Assembly: GCA_041392805.1 (NCBI GenBank)
Contig: JAWKLJ010000002.1
Location: 697,001 to 761,000 of the forward strand
Length of the DNA: 64,000 bases
Direction of reading: 5' to 3'
Origin: Saprospiraceae bacterium
GTDB taxonomy: Bacteria; Bacteroidota; Bacteroidia; Chitinophagales; Saprospiraceae
The notes beneath the pieces were generated by a model. That model was not told where the DNA came from. It was given only the letters and a program-made list of their open reading frames with translations, and did no database searches. Within the stretch, counting starts at the first letter, position 1, and every line of letters begins with the position of its first letter. Below, in pieces: positions 50,341 through 59,893 of the stretch. Both the position numbers and the translations under genes were made by a program.

Positions 50341-53300
50341 ATGCAAAACTACTTGTTAATAGGCTTGTTGTCATTAACTATTCAGAATGGATTTGGGCAA
50401 AAAGACTATAGTTTATATTGGTTAAATGATACGCTTAGTGTGGCTGACTTGTTGCAGCCAATAGCGGATACAGTGTACCAATCCAGTCAATTTGGCGATA
50501 ATTTCTATGTTGTTTTGCAATTTGAAGCCATTCCTTCCTGGAGAGATAAGGAACAATTCAGGCAACAAGGCATTCATTTGGTCGGTTATGTACCTAATTT
50601 TGCCTATCTCGCCATTGTTCCAAAAGGGATAGATTGGAAGAAAATCCCTCATTTGCGCGGTTTGTTTTTGTATACGCCAAAGGCGAAAATAGCCGCAAAT
50701 GCTTATAAATATTTTCATTCCGGTGTACATTCTATAGAGAAAGATAGTTTTCAATTGTCTTTTTATCCTTTTCAAAGTGTTGCGAGCACTACTTTGGCCC
50801 ATGCGCTTGCCGCAAAAGGAGCGACCATTGAAAGCGTTCATAAATCCTTTGTTCAGGCCCGAATTGAAACAGCGCAATTACTGGATATTGCTTCGATACC
50901 TGCCATTCAATACATTGCATCCATAGCTGGAGCGCCAAGGCATGAAGGCGGAGTTGGCCGTGCACAGCAAAGAGCCAATTGGCTGGGTAGGGGACCAGGT
51001 ATCGGATTAAATGGAGAAGGAGTCGTCCTGGCCATAGGAGACGATGGAAAGCTTAACCATCTTGATTTTGCGGGTAGGGTATTTGATCATACCTTAGAAG
51101 ACCGTGGGACCCACGGTGACATGACTGCAGGGTTGGCTATTGGTGCTGGCAATCTTGATCCGCAGGCAATGGGTATGGCTTCTGGGGCATTTTTGCACTT
51201 ATACCCTATTGATAGATACGAACATATTCAGCAGGCCATAGACAACTACCAGCAATTGGGTACTGTCATCACGTCTACCTCCTTTTGGGAAGGCTGTGGA
51301 GGCGTATACACGGCCGCTGCTCGAGACTTAGATTTACAAGTTAACCATTCTATTTCTTTATTACATTGTTTTTCTGCCGGGAATAGTGGCGATGAAAATT
51401 GCTATACGGCTTATGGGGCTATAGTGAATCCTGAAGGCCTACACTATGGTAATATTACAGGTGGAAGAAAAGCATCAAAACATGCCATTGCGGTTGGAAA
51501 TCTTACTTATGATGACCAATTAGCCTTTGACAGCAGTCGGGGGCCTGCAGCCGACGGGCGCATAAAACCTGATTTATCCGCACCTGGCCAAGGGCAATTA
51601 ACAACGACGGAAGATAACCGTTATCAATTGTCAAGCGGGACCTCTGCAGCGGCACCAACAGTTGCCGGAGCAGCAGCACTATTATATCAATCTTATCGAA
51701 CTTTGCACGGATCAGTTGATCCACCTTCGGCCTTAATTAAGGCTATTTTATTGAATACAGCCGATGATTTAGGCCGCAAAGGCCCTGATTATGAGTTTGG
51801 ATGGGGAAGGCCGCATTTAGGCCGGGCCTTAAAGAGCCTCGAGAAGGATCCCATCATTGCAGGAGCTGTAAATCACCAGGAACGAAATGAGCACACTATA
51901 ATGGTTCCTGCGGGGGTATCTCGCATGAGGGTTATGTTGTATTGGAATGATCCGGCAGGTTTACCCATGAATACAAAGGCATTGGTGAATGATTTGAATA
52001 TGCAGATAATTGGTCCAGACGGTAGCACTTTTTTGCCATGGGTGCTCAGTACTTATCCACATTTAGATAGTCTTCAGCGGCCGGCTCGCCCTGGCATTGA
52101 TGAGGTCAACAATATGGAACAAATTCAGTTAGAGCAAGTTGTCAGTGGAGAATATCATATATACGTCGACGGAAAGCTAGTACCAGATGGTCCGCAAGTT
52201 TACTTTCTAAGTATATGTTATGAGGAAGAACCGCTTGCATGGGCCTATCCATTGGGCGGGGAAGGGCTTGTTCCGGGAGCGGTGGAGACTTTACGGTGGG
52301 ATGCCATAGATGAAGATCAGCCCTTTGCGATAGCTTATTCAAAAGATAACCTCAACAGCTGGATCAACATTGCAACACAAATACCTGGTCAGCAAAAGTG
52401 GTATGATTGGGAAATCCCATCAGGCTTGAACCAGCCAATATATCTTCGCTTGAGGCAGGGAGCCCAAGCGATTATTAGCCAGGAAGCCATAGCTGTTTTG
52501 CCACAACCTAAAGTATCTTTTTTACCCTTAGATCAGCAACAAGTATCCATATACTGGGATCCTATAGTTGGCGCAAACCAGTATGAAATTTATAAAATGG
52601 GGTATCAATATATGGAAAAAATTGCCGTGACGCAAGACACCTTTATCCATTTACCCACTTTTATTGGTGAACAAGCCTGGTACAGCATTGCTCCTGTTTC
52701 GGAAGAAGGAATAAGCGGCAGGCGTAACAAAGCTATTTTTTATGAGCATTATGCTTGTGAATTTCATTTGAATTTGAGTTTTATTTTTGATCAATACCCA
52801 GTGGAGAATCGCTGGCTAATCCAATCGCCGGATGGGCAAATATGGGCAAGTGGCGGACCCTATCCAAACAGTTTTTACGGTAGTGCTTCAAAGCAGATAC
52901 CACTTTGTTTACCTTCGGGTTGTTATGAGTTGGTTGTTTTTGATGCTTACCAGGATGGTATGTGTTGTTTGAATGGGCAGGGACAATTTGTCTTAACATT
53001 AGCGGATGGTCGGGTCCTGGTTACAGGAGGAGTATTTGGTGCCCAGCAGTCCCTGCCCTTTTGTTTGGATGAATCATTGTTGCCTTTGTTGAGTGGAACT
53101 ATTGCAGTGGCCAAGCCGCCGAGTTGTCATAGCAGTGAAGATGGCAGTTTGGCTGTGCAAATAGAAGCTGCCGGAACATTGCCTATCCAATACCTATGGA
53201 ATACGGGAGATACCACTGCACAAATCATCAATTTAGGTGAAGGGATATACTCGGTGACGATTAGTCAAGGAGGCGCTCATATCGTCTTATCAAAAAACCT

Positions 53301-54531
53301 TAAGGGGCCTGCTCCACTGCACGTCGAATTACATGGAAGTTCACCGCTATGTTCTGGGGAGGCAAGCGGATGGCTCGATGTAATGGTTTCAGGTGGTATG
53401 GCCCCTTATTCTTACACCTTGAATGGACAAGAGCAGTTGGTTGCTTTAGATTTAGACAGGTTGGAGGCGGGGGAATACCGCCTAGAAGTATTGGATGCTA
53501 ATGGGTGTTTGGCGATTGCAGCGACCAACTTGCTGGCGCCTGATAGCCTCCAACTGATAAGTAGCATGAAAGAAGATGACGGCAGAGGGTATCGCCGATT
53601 AGAGGTTTCCGTTTTAGGCGGATTAGGTCCCTATCATTTTGGTTGGTCGAATGGCGTTATTGGTCCAACGCTGGAGAATCCTAGTCCAGGCCAATATTCG
53701 GTAAGCGTAGTTGATGACAATGGCTGTTTGGGGTCACTTGACATTCAGGTGTTCCCTCCCGTTGACGTATGCCCATCCTTAGCAAAAAGTGCCTATCACG
53801 AATGGATAGAAAGCGTAGAAATTGATACGATTTCTTTTAGAAGTGGCAATAATGCTGGTTTTGGGGACTTTACAAGCATGCCTATTTTATTGGATGCCGG
53901 CAGGGGGTATTCTATAAAGATACATCCTGGTTTTAGAGCCGTTCCTTTCAACGAATATTTCCGTGCTTGGGTCGATTTTAATCGGGATAATGATTTTACT
54001 GACCCTGGTGAGGAAATTTTAAATTTAGAAAGCTGGGCGGAAAACATAGAAACCCAATTATTTATTGGTACGGCCATTCCATCAGGTACCTTGAGGTTGC
54101 GGATTGCCATGCAGTATGGGCAATTGCCAACCCCCTGTGGCGCATTTGCTTACGGAGAAGTAGAGGATTTCTTACTTCAAGTAAATAATCAAAACCTGGA
54201 AACCCTACCAACGGCGACTTATTTCTCGGATACGACTCTATCCAGGCTTGTTGTTTTTCCTAATCCAGTTAAGGAAGCTATATTAAATATAACTTTAAAT
54301 TTAGAGGAGGAAGAATTGGCTAACGTTTTATTATTTGATAGATACGGTAGAATAGTGTATCAAGACAAAAGGAAAGGATTAAAAAACGAGCAAATGATTA
54401 AACTAGATATTGGTCAATGGGAGAAAGGAATTTACTGGATTTTAATAATCAATGAGGAGGGGGTATTACTGGAAAGCAAGTCTGTTCTTATTCAAAGTGA
54501 GCGTTTTAATTTAATGTCATTAGATGATTAA
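50341..54531 (+). CDS. Subtilisin-like (S8) protease with SprB, GEVED and T9SS domains
   Basis: A 1396-residue exported serine protease. The start at 50341 gives the signal MQNYLLIGLLSLTIQNGFGQ; the frame opens 15 codons earlier. A propeptide-like region (to about residue 200) is followed by the S8 domain with Asp (VVLAIGDDGKLNH, about 234), His (RGTHGDMTAG, about 258) and Ser (SGTSAAAPTVAG, about 435). Then come a P-domain/Fn3-like region (about 500-820), three SprB-type repeats (about 920-1140), a GEVED domain (about 1150-1285, ending AFAYGEVEDFLLQV) and a type A sorting domain (about 1300-1380). It is secreted by the T9SS and probably cleaves extracellular protein. The last residues (RFNLMSLDD) extend past the usual end of a sorting domain. 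Confidence 0.9.
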   Translation: MQNYLLIGLLSLTIQNGFGQKDYSLYWLNDTLSVADLLQPIADTVYQSSQFGDNFYVVLQFEAIPSWRDKEQFRQQGIHLVGYVPNFAYLAIVPKGIDWKKIPHLRGLFLYTPKAKIAANAYKYFHSGVHSIEKDSFQLSFYPFQSVASTTLAHALAAKGATIESVHKSFVQARIETAQLLDIASIPAIQYIASIAGAPRHEGGVGRAQQRANWLGRGPGIGLNGEGVVLAIGDDGKLNHLDFAGRVFDHTLEDRGTHGDMTAGLAIGAGNLDPQAMGMASGAFLHLYPIDRYEHIQQAIDNYQQLGTVITSTSFWEGCGGVYTAAARDLDLQVNHSISLLHCFSAGNSGDENCYTAYGAIVNPEGLHYGNITGGRKASKHAIAVGNLTYDDQLAFDSSRGPAADGRIKPDLSAPGQGQLTTTEDNRYQLSSGTSAAAPTVAGAAALLYQSYRTLHGSVDPPSALIKAILLNTADDLGRKGPDYEFGWGRPHLGRALKSLEKDPIIAGAVNHQERNEHTIMVPAGVSRMRVMLYWNDPAGLPMNTKALVNDLNMQIIGPDGSTFLPWVLSTYPHLDSLQRPARPGIDEVNNMEQIQLEQVVSGEYHIYVDGKLVPDGPQVYFLSICYEEEPLAWAYPLGGEGLVPGAVETLRWDAIDEDQPFAIAYSKDNLNSWINIATQIPGQQKWYDWEIPSGLNQPIYLRLRQGAQAIISQEAIAVLPQPKVSFLPLDQQQVSIYWDPIVGANQYEIYKMGYQYMEKIAVTQDTFIHLPTFIGEQAWYSIAPVSEEGISGRRNKAIFYEHYACEFHLNLSFIFDQYPVENRWLIQSPDGQIWASGGPYPNSFYGSASKQIPLCLPSGCYELVVFDAYQDGMCCLNGQGQFVLTLADGRVLVTGGVFGAQQSLPFCLDESLLPLLSGTIAVAKPPSCHSSEDGSLAVQIEAAGTLPIQYLWNTGDTTAQIINLGEGIYSVTISQGGAHIVLSKNLKGPAPLHVELHGSSPLCSGEASGWLDVMVSGGMAPYSYTLNGQEQLVALDLDRLEAGEYRLEVLDANGCLAIAATNLLAPDSLQLISSMKEDDGRGYRRLEVSVLGGLGPYHFGWSNGVIGPTLENPSPGQYSVSVVDDNGCLGSLDIQVFPPVDVCPSLAKSAYHEWIESVEIDTISFRSGNNAGFGDFTSMPILLDAGRGYSIKIHPGFRAVPFNEYFRAWVDFNRDNDFTDPGEEILNLESWAENIETQLFIGTAIPSGTLRLRIAMQYGQLPTPCGAFAYGEVEDFLLQVNNQNLETLPTATYFSDTTLSRLVVFPNPVKEAILNITLNLEEEELANVLLFDRYGRIVYQDKRKGLKNEQMIKLDIGQWEKGIYWILIINEEGVLLESKSVLIQSERFNLMSLDD

Positions 54532-54584
54532 AGTTGGATCGAATAAGGAGTTATTAGCCCATTATTCGATCCTAAGAGCATATA

Positions 54585-55232
54585 CTATCTTTGGTATTTC
54601 TTTTTTAGCTCTCCCGCAGGGTTTAGCCAGTTGGGTAAAGCATAAGCAAAACCTCTTCCCTCGAAACTGATTTTCACAATATTCCCCTTCTTGTTAGCAA
54701 GTTTATGAAAGACGGCATTCAGTTTGGATTTGATTTTTGCCTCTGACCAGCCTTTGGCTTCACTAAAATTGTTTTTAACAATTTCCAGGAATTCTGACAT
54801 AATGAGCACCTGGTCCCCTTCTTCCAAAGCAGTCATAATAAATTCATCCCAAGGGCTTAATTTCCTTCGTCGGCGGGCGACGACGGGCTTTGGCATGGCC
54901 ACCTTCTTGGGCGTTTTTGTTTTGGAAGTTGTAGAACTTTTAATGGTAGCTGGTTTGATGGCTTCTTCTTCTTTGGCTGCCGGAGCAGCTTTAGGGGTCG
55001 CAGCCTTAGGCTCTTTTGCGAGTGGTGCCGTTTGCGCTAAAACCATCATTGGTTCGATCATGCTACTTGATTCAACTTCAACCACCTTACTTAAAGCTTG
55101 TTCTAGCTGTTCGATGTTCTTTTGAATACTAAGTGTTCTGTAATTGAGTTGTCTAAGCTCAGAATTAAAGACATTGATTAGTTGCTTGATTTCTGTAGGA
55201 TCAAGAACTGTTGTTTGAATTTGTTTTGACAT
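54585..55232 (-). CDS. Coiled-coil plus basic-linker protein with C-terminal helical domain
   Basis: A 215-residue cytoplasmic protein with three parts: a helical, likely coiled-coil N-terminus (residues about 10-55, EIKQLINVFNSELRQLNYRTLSIQKNIEQLEQAL), an Ala/Lys/Pro-rich low-complexity linker (about 60-125, AAPAAKEEEAIKPAT then KKVAMPKPVVARRRRK), and a C-terminal domain (about 128-215, SPWDEFIMTALEEGDQVLIMSEFLEIVKNN, KIKSKLNAVFHKLANKKGNIVKISFEGRGFAYAL) that looks like a winged helix. Nucleic-acid binding is plausible from the basic RRRR patch. I recognise no family. Convergent with the protease gene, 53 bp between. Confidence 0.65.
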   Translation of the reverse strand: MSKQIQTTVLDPTEIKQLINVFNSELRQLNYRTLSIQKNIEQLEQALSKVVEVESSSMIEPMMVLAQTAPLAKEPKAATPKAAPAAKEEEAIKPATIKSSTTSKTKTPKKVAMPKPVVARRRRKLSPWDEFIMTALEEGDQVLIMSEFLEIVKNNFSEAKGWSEAKIKSKLNAVFHKLANKKGNIVKISFEGRGFAYALPNWLNPAGELKKKYQR

Positions 55233-56176
55233 GCGCTTTTCGAATTTAAACTAACTATGTTTATGCTTAGAAAATTTTATTTCGTCAAGCTTGTGAAAAA
55301 AAGGAAAGCACAATTAATTACATTGATGCTATCAATAGGCAGATATATTTTAGCAGTCAAATCATAATTCTTTTATGGCAATTATTTAAATTAGCACCTT
55401 TTATGCTTATCTATCCTCCATCTCAAACAAGCTTGTTATGTCAATACGTTGTTTTCGTTGTTTTAATGAGGCTTTTAATCTTTAAAATTTCGTTTAAAAA
55501 AATTGTAAAGGTTAAAAAAAGGGTATTAGGAAGGGGTTGTGTGTCTAACCTGCAAAGATAGAAATATTAAATCAAATTCAAACAATATCTATAAAAATAT
55601 TATCGGTCGAATAAGAAATAACGTAAGGGCCGAAGTAGTATGAGTGTTTGTCGTTGATGTATGCGGCTCTAAATCAATATCTTTAGCGCAGACCTTATTT
55701 TGATGCTTTGGATTGTATTTCAAGTGTTCTATACAGTTGTAAAACTTTGCTAAATTAAATATTAATATGATAATTTGCAAATTATTAGGGCAATATTTTG
55801 GTTTTGCTATTCAATAAACCTGTGATGGTGTTGTTGAATGGAAATAGCATGATCTAGGAACAAACTTATCAATGCCTTGAAAACATGTTGGTGTTTTGTT
55901 TAGGAGCAGTGATGATAAAGCTGCGGAATCTTGCTAAAAATTGAGCGCTATTTCATCCAATTTCTGAAATAACCAGCATTTTTTTGTTTAACTTTCATCA
56001 TTCGGGTGTCTCGTTCAGAGAAGTTATTGTAAAAATATGGAAGTATCTTGGGGGGCTGGGAGAGAGGTTGGTTAAAAATCTACTTATAATTGTTTCAGTA
56101 TCATTTCTAGCTTCAATTTCTCTAAGAAAAGTCCTAAATTAAGCCCGCATAAAGAGAAGACAAAAAAACGAAAAAA
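55233..56176. other. 944-bp AT-rich gene-free stretch
   Basis: The longest gap without a convincing gene. It is AT-rich with stop codons in all frames; the longest frame (63 codons, minus strand, ending 55589) has low-complexity, non-protein-like composition. No tRNA-like cloverleaf, no strong hairpin with T-run and no long inverted repeat was seen. The downstream gene has no clear TAnnTTTG box close to its ATG. It may hold an undetected small RNA or long leader. Confidence 0.5.
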
Positions 56177-57289
56177 ATGAAAGGTATAATTTTGAGCCTA
56201 TTGGCATTTTTTGTGGTCAGTCATTTACATGGACAAGGCGGACCTCAAGTTGATACTACTTTGAAAATGGATTTTGAATTATATGACCCACCGTCGACCT
56301 TGGTTGTGCCTGAACATCCTGTCACGAGGGCCAAGTTTCCCTTTGTGGATTGTCATAGCCATCATTGGAACATGGCTACGCAAGACCTGGATAAATTGAT
56401 AAGGGAAATGGATACGCTCAACATGGGAATGATCATTAACCTCAGCGGCCGGGGAGGCCCTGCTTTGGCTGCCATGATGGAAAATGTCAAAAAATATGGA
56501 TACGAAGATCGTATCCTTATTTTTACCAACATTGAGTTGAGGAGCATAGACGAGCCTGACTGGGCGGAGAATACGGTGAAACAGCTGGAATTTGATGTAG
56601 AAAAAGGAGCCCGGGGGTTAAAGATTTACAAAAGTCAGGGCATGTCAAATGTCGATAAAGCGGGCAATAGAATTAAGATTAATGATCCCCGGATTGCACC
56701 TGTTTGGGAAGCCTGTGGACGTTTGGGGATTCCGGTTATCATCCATTCTGCTGATCCTAAACCATTTTGGGATCCCCTGGATGAAAATAACGAACGCTGG
56801 CTGGAGCTAAAATTAAGGCCGGGTAGAAAAAGAGGAGCAGATGATCCAGCCCCATGGGAAACGATTATTGCAGAGCAGCATGATTTATTCAGAAAACATC
56901 CCAAAACGACCTTCATCAATGCACATATGGGCTGGTTTGCCAACGACCTCCAGAAATTGGGGGAATTGCTGGATGAAATGCCTAATATGCATGTTGGCAT
57001 TGGAGCCGTTATCGCTGAGTTGGGCCGTCAGCCGAGAAATGCTAAAAAGTTTTTTGAGAAGTACCAGGATAGGGTTTTATTTGCCAAGGATGCGTATAAT
57101 CCCGAAGAATATCACACCTATTTTCGCGTATTGGAAACCGATGATGAATATTTTCCTTATTACAAAAAGTATCATGCTTTTTGGCGGATGTATGGGCTAG
57201 ATTTATCAGATGAGGTTCTTAAAAAACTCTATTACAAAAATGCATTGAGGATTATTCCTGGTAAGAAGGCGATGATTTTTCCAGAATAG
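56177..57289 (+). CDS. Exported amidohydrolase (amidohydrolase-2 type)
   Basis: A 370-residue exported protein (signal SLLAFFVVSHLHGQ). It has the TIM-barrel metal-hydrolase pattern: FVDCHSHHWN (HxH-like metal site, residues about 52-61), GARGLKIYKSQG (about 139-150), VIIHSADPKPFWDPL (conserved His, about 192-206), FINAHMGWFAND (about 247-258) and FAKDAYNPEEYH (metal Asp, about 304-315). The amidohydrolase-2 group contains decarboxylases and lactonases; the substrate here is unknown. 57 bp upstream of the M19 dipeptidase gene and in the same direction, so the two may be co-transcribed. Confidence 0.85.
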   Translation: MKGIILSLLAFFVVSHLHGQGGPQVDTTLKMDFELYDPPSTLVVPEHPVTRAKFPFVDCHSHHWNMATQDLDKLIREMDTLNMGMIINLSGRGGPALAAMMENVKKYGYEDRILIFTNIELRSIDEPDWAENTVKQLEFDVEKGARGLKIYKSQGMSNVDKAGNRIKINDPRIAPVWEACGRLGIPVIIHSADPKPFWDPLDENNERWLELKLRPGRKRGADDPAPWETIIAEQHDLFRKHPKTTFINAHMGWFANDLQKLGELLDEMPNMHVGIGAVIAELGRQPRNAKKFFEKYQDRVLFAKDAYNPEEYHTYFRVLETDDEYFPYYKKYHAFWRMYGLDLSDEVLKKLYYKNALRIIPGKKAMIFPE

Positions 57290-57346
57290 GAGGTCCTATT
57301 ATATGCATAGAAAGAAAAAATTTACCACTAGTTTAACCTACACCAT

Positions 57347-58588
57347 ATGCTACGCTTTTTAATTTTCACCTTCATATCTTTAAGTGTTTTTTCTGCTTGT
57401 CAGCGAAAAGCTACGACTAGCTTGGCTGGGAAGACGGATGAGCAAATCCGTCAATTGGCTGATGAATTAGCACATAAATACATTTTAACCGATGGTCATG
57501 TTGATCTTCCTTACCGATTGAAAGTGCAGCATTTTCGACTGACGAAGGAATACATGGGGATTCCTATTGAGACCGATAAAGGGGACTTTGATTATGTGAG
57601 GGCCAAAAAAGGTGGCCTGGATGCCCCATTTATGTCCATTTATATTCCCGCAAGCTACCAGGTGGATGGCGGCGCTAAATTATTAGCGGATTCGCTGATC
57701 GACATGGTAAACAGCATTGCGGCTGCTCATCCAGATAAATTTGCGATAGCCAAGACCCCTAAAGCCGTAAAGGCACAATTCAAAAAAGGGCTTATTTCAT
57801 TGCCGATGGGGATGGAAAATGGGGCACCCGTAGAGGAAGACCTGGCCAATTTAAAGCATTTTAGAGACCGTGGCATAAGTTATATCACCTTAACCCATTC
57901 CAAAGACAATCAGATTTGCGATTCTTCTTATGATACGACTCGAACTTGGAATGGCCTTAGCCCTTTTGGCCGCAAGGTTGTGGCCGAAATGAACAAAGTG
58001 GGCATCATGGTGGATGTTTCTCATGTTTCGGATAGTACCTTTTACCAGGTGATGGCTTTGAGTAAAGCACCGTGTATTGCTTCTCATTCTTCGGTTCGCC
58101 ACTTTACACCTGGATTTGAACGCAATATGAATGATGATATGCTTAAGTTGTTAGGTGAAAAAGGTGGTGTTATTCAGATCAACTTTGGTTCCACTTTTTT
58201 GGATGGAGAAATACAGCTAAAAAGAGATGAATTGAGGGACAAGCTAATGGAAAAACTATCGGCGGCAGGGCTTAGCTTCAGAGATGAGGCTGCCAAACCA
58301 CTTATCGCGGATTTTCAGAAGGCAAACCCCGCTTTATTTTCAGATGTAGAGATGGTCGCTAACCATATCGACAGGGTCGTCAAGTTTGCTGGTATTGATC
58401 ATGTGGGCATCGGCTCTGATTTTGATGGGGTAGGGGACTCCCTTCCAACCGGACTAAAAGATGTATCCCAATACCCGAATCTTATATATGTTTTACTAAA
58501 AAGGGGGTATTCAGAAGAAGATATTGCCAAAATTTGTTACAAAAATGTGTTTAGGGTTTGGCAAAAAGTACTGGATATGGCAAGCTGA
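57347..58588 (+). CDS. Membrane dipeptidase, peptidase family M19
   Basis: A 413-residue lipoprotein (FISLSVFSAC) of the renal-dipeptidase family. The metal sites are visible as LTDGHVDLPYR (HxD, residues about 45-55), GMENGAPVEEDL (Glu, about 149-160), MVDVSHVSDSTFYQV (His, about 222-236), IASHSSVRHFTPGFERNMNDDML (His, Arg; about 245-267) and HVGIGSDFDGVGD (Asp, about 350-362). M19 enzymes hydrolyse dipeptides, including some with D-residues. With the preceding amidohydrolase it forms a pair of exported metal hydrolases. The fold is intact. Confidence 0.92.
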   Translation: MLRFLIFTFISLSVFSACQRKATTSLAGKTDEQIRQLADELAHKYILTDGHVDLPYRLKVQHFRLTKEYMGIPIETDKGDFDYVRAKKGGLDAPFMSIYIPASYQVDGGAKLLADSLIDMVNSIAAAHPDKFAIAKTPKAVKAQFKKGLISLPMGMENGAPVEEDLANLKHFRDRGISYITLTHSKDNQICDSSYDTTRTWNGLSPFGRKVVAEMNKVGIMVDVSHVSDSTFYQVMALSKAPCIASHSSVRHFTPGFERNMNDDMLKLLGEKGGVIQINFGSTFLDGEIQLKRDELRDKLMEKLSAAGLSFRDEAAKPLIADFQKANPALFSDVEMVANHIDRVVKFAGIDHVGIGSDFDGVGDSLPTGLKDVSQYPNLIYVLLKRGYSEEDIAKICYKNVFRVWQKVLDMAS

Positions 58589-58596
58589 TGGATTGG

Positions 58597-58629
58597 TTGA
58601 AAAACGAGGCATTTTTTTGTCTATATTTA
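58597..58629 (+). promoter_or_regulatory. Candidate promoter of tandem TonB_C gene
   Basis: TTG at 58597-58599, 22 nt, then TATATTTA at 58622-58629 (one mismatch from TAnnTTTG). The leader to 58707 is about 77 nt. Confidence 0.35.
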
Positions 58630-58706
58630 CGCCCTCAAAGAGAGCGGACAAGCGCAGCATTGCGGCACGGTCTGTCGTTTAGCTATTTATCACAGAACTT
58701 TGACAA

Positions 58707-59807
58707 ATGAGGCATACGATTTTTTTGTTTTTGGGATTTTTATGGAGCAGTACCGGGTTAATTGGACAAACCGCAGATACGACTATTTATCTAACGGTAG
58801 AGGAAGCTCCTCGTTTTCCAGGTTGTGAGGCATTGGATACAACCCTTTCGTACAAAGCACAATGTGCGAATGCATCTTTACTTAATTTTGTATATAGTAA
58901 TATTCGCTATCCACAAAAAGCCATTGAGAATAATATTGAGGGTACAGTAGTTGTTCGCTTTGTAGTGGAACCAGACAGTACTATTTCAAGTCCTGAAATC
59001 ATTAGAGATATTGGCGAGGGATGTGGAATTGAAGTGTTGCACGTCGTTGATTTAATGAATGTTGCTGGCGCTAAGTGGATTCCGGGTAAAATGAAAGGGG
59101 TGCCGGTGCGGTCTTCTTTTACTTTACCGGTGCGATTTAGGCTTGAAGAACTCCCTCCTTATAATATGGTAGGGCGGGATACGGTTTATACCCGGTTTGA
59201 TACCCCACTCGATTTTGAGGGTGGGTTGGATCAGCTCAATGTCTTTTTGGACGAAAAATTATCCTACCCTCCATCAGGCAATGACAGTTGTTTGATTGGA
59301 AATATACAAGTGCAGGTACTCATTCAGCCCAATGGAGATGTCAAGATTTTGGACGTCATTGATTTTAATGACCTTGGATTTGATTTTTGGTATGAGGCGA
59401 TTGATGCGGCTACTTCTACTTTAGGAAAATGGAAACCTGCCATTTTTGAGGGAAGAAAGGTTCCTTCAGCCTTTGACATTACGATGCGTTTTACCCCGGA
59501 GGAAGGCGCTTGTCAATTGATTGTAGAACAATATAACCAGGCTTCAGTACTAATAAATGATGGCGCAACCTTGTACAACGACGGCAAGGCAGAGGAAGGA
59601 ATTGCTAAAATGACGGAGGCCATCAAATTATTCCCTGATGATGCCAATTTTTTGCTAGCAAGAGGACAGGCTTACCTAGATATGAATAGCTTTTCGGAGG
59701 CATGCGATGACCTATCACAAGCTCGTCGAATTTCATTGATAAAATGGTATGACAATATTCTCTCTTTAATTTGTGGCAAGATTAGCGCTTCGAATGATGG
59801 GAATTAG
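58707..59807 (+). CDS. Exported protein with two TonB_C-like domains and a TPR tail
   Basis: A 366-residue protein with a signal peptide (FLFLGFLWSSTGLIGQ) and no transmembrane helix afterwards. A TonB C-terminal-like domain (residues about 45-148, IRYPQKAIENNIEGTVVVRFVVEPDSTI and GVPVRSSFTLPVRFRL) is followed by a second, more diverged one (about 165-275, LSYPPSGNDSCLIGNIQVQVLIQPNG, FEGRKVPSAFDITMRFTPEE) and a TPR-like tail (about 285-355). A canonical TonB has an N-terminal membrane anchor and Pro-rich linker, both absent, so this is probably not an energy transducer. Homologues in Bacteroidota are often labelled 'energy transducer TonB' only by domain hit. Confidence 0.78.
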   Translation: MRHTIFLFLGFLWSSTGLIGQTADTTIYLTVEEAPRFPGCEALDTTLSYKAQCANASLLNFVYSNIRYPQKAIENNIEGTVVVRFVVEPDSTISSPEIIRDIGEGCGIEVLHVVDLMNVAGAKWIPGKMKGVPVRSSFTLPVRFRLEELPPYNMVGRDTVYTRFDTPLDFEGGLDQLNVFLDEKLSYPPSGNDSCLIGNIQVQVLIQPNGDVKILDVIDFNDLGFDFWYEAIDAATSTLGKWKPAIFEGRKVPSAFDITMRFTPEEGACQLIVEQYNQASVLINDGATLYNDGKAEEGIAKMTEAIKLFPDDANFLLARGQAYLDMNSFSEACDDLSQARRISLIKWYDNILSLICGKISASNDGN

Positions 59808-59837
59808 CGAAGGCGGCTAATGGATTAAGGACAACAG

Positions 59838-59878
59838 CTGACAATTTTTGCGAGGTGAAAACCTGCAAAAATTGTCAG
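59838..59878. repeat. CTGACAATTTTTG hairpin, copy C (possible bidirectional terminator)
   Basis: CTGACAATTTTTGC (59838-59851) and AGGT pair exactly with ACCT and GCAAAAATTGTCAG (59865-59878) around a GAAA loop, with one bulged G at 59852. It lies between the tandem TonB_C gene and the convergent glgC gene (14 bp from its stop). The A/T-rich arm could help terminate transcripts from both sides. Related to copies A and B. Confidence 0.75.
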
Positions 59879-59893
59879 TGTATGCTGTATGTA

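Noticed and set aside
55589..55780. 63-codon minus-strand open frame in the long gap
   Set aside because: Low-complexity composition (His/Thr/Ile runs) with no motif, in AT-rich DNA.
58707..59807. Classical TonB energy transducer
   Set aside because: No N-terminal membrane anchor or Pro-rich linker; only TonB_C-like domains and TPR are present.
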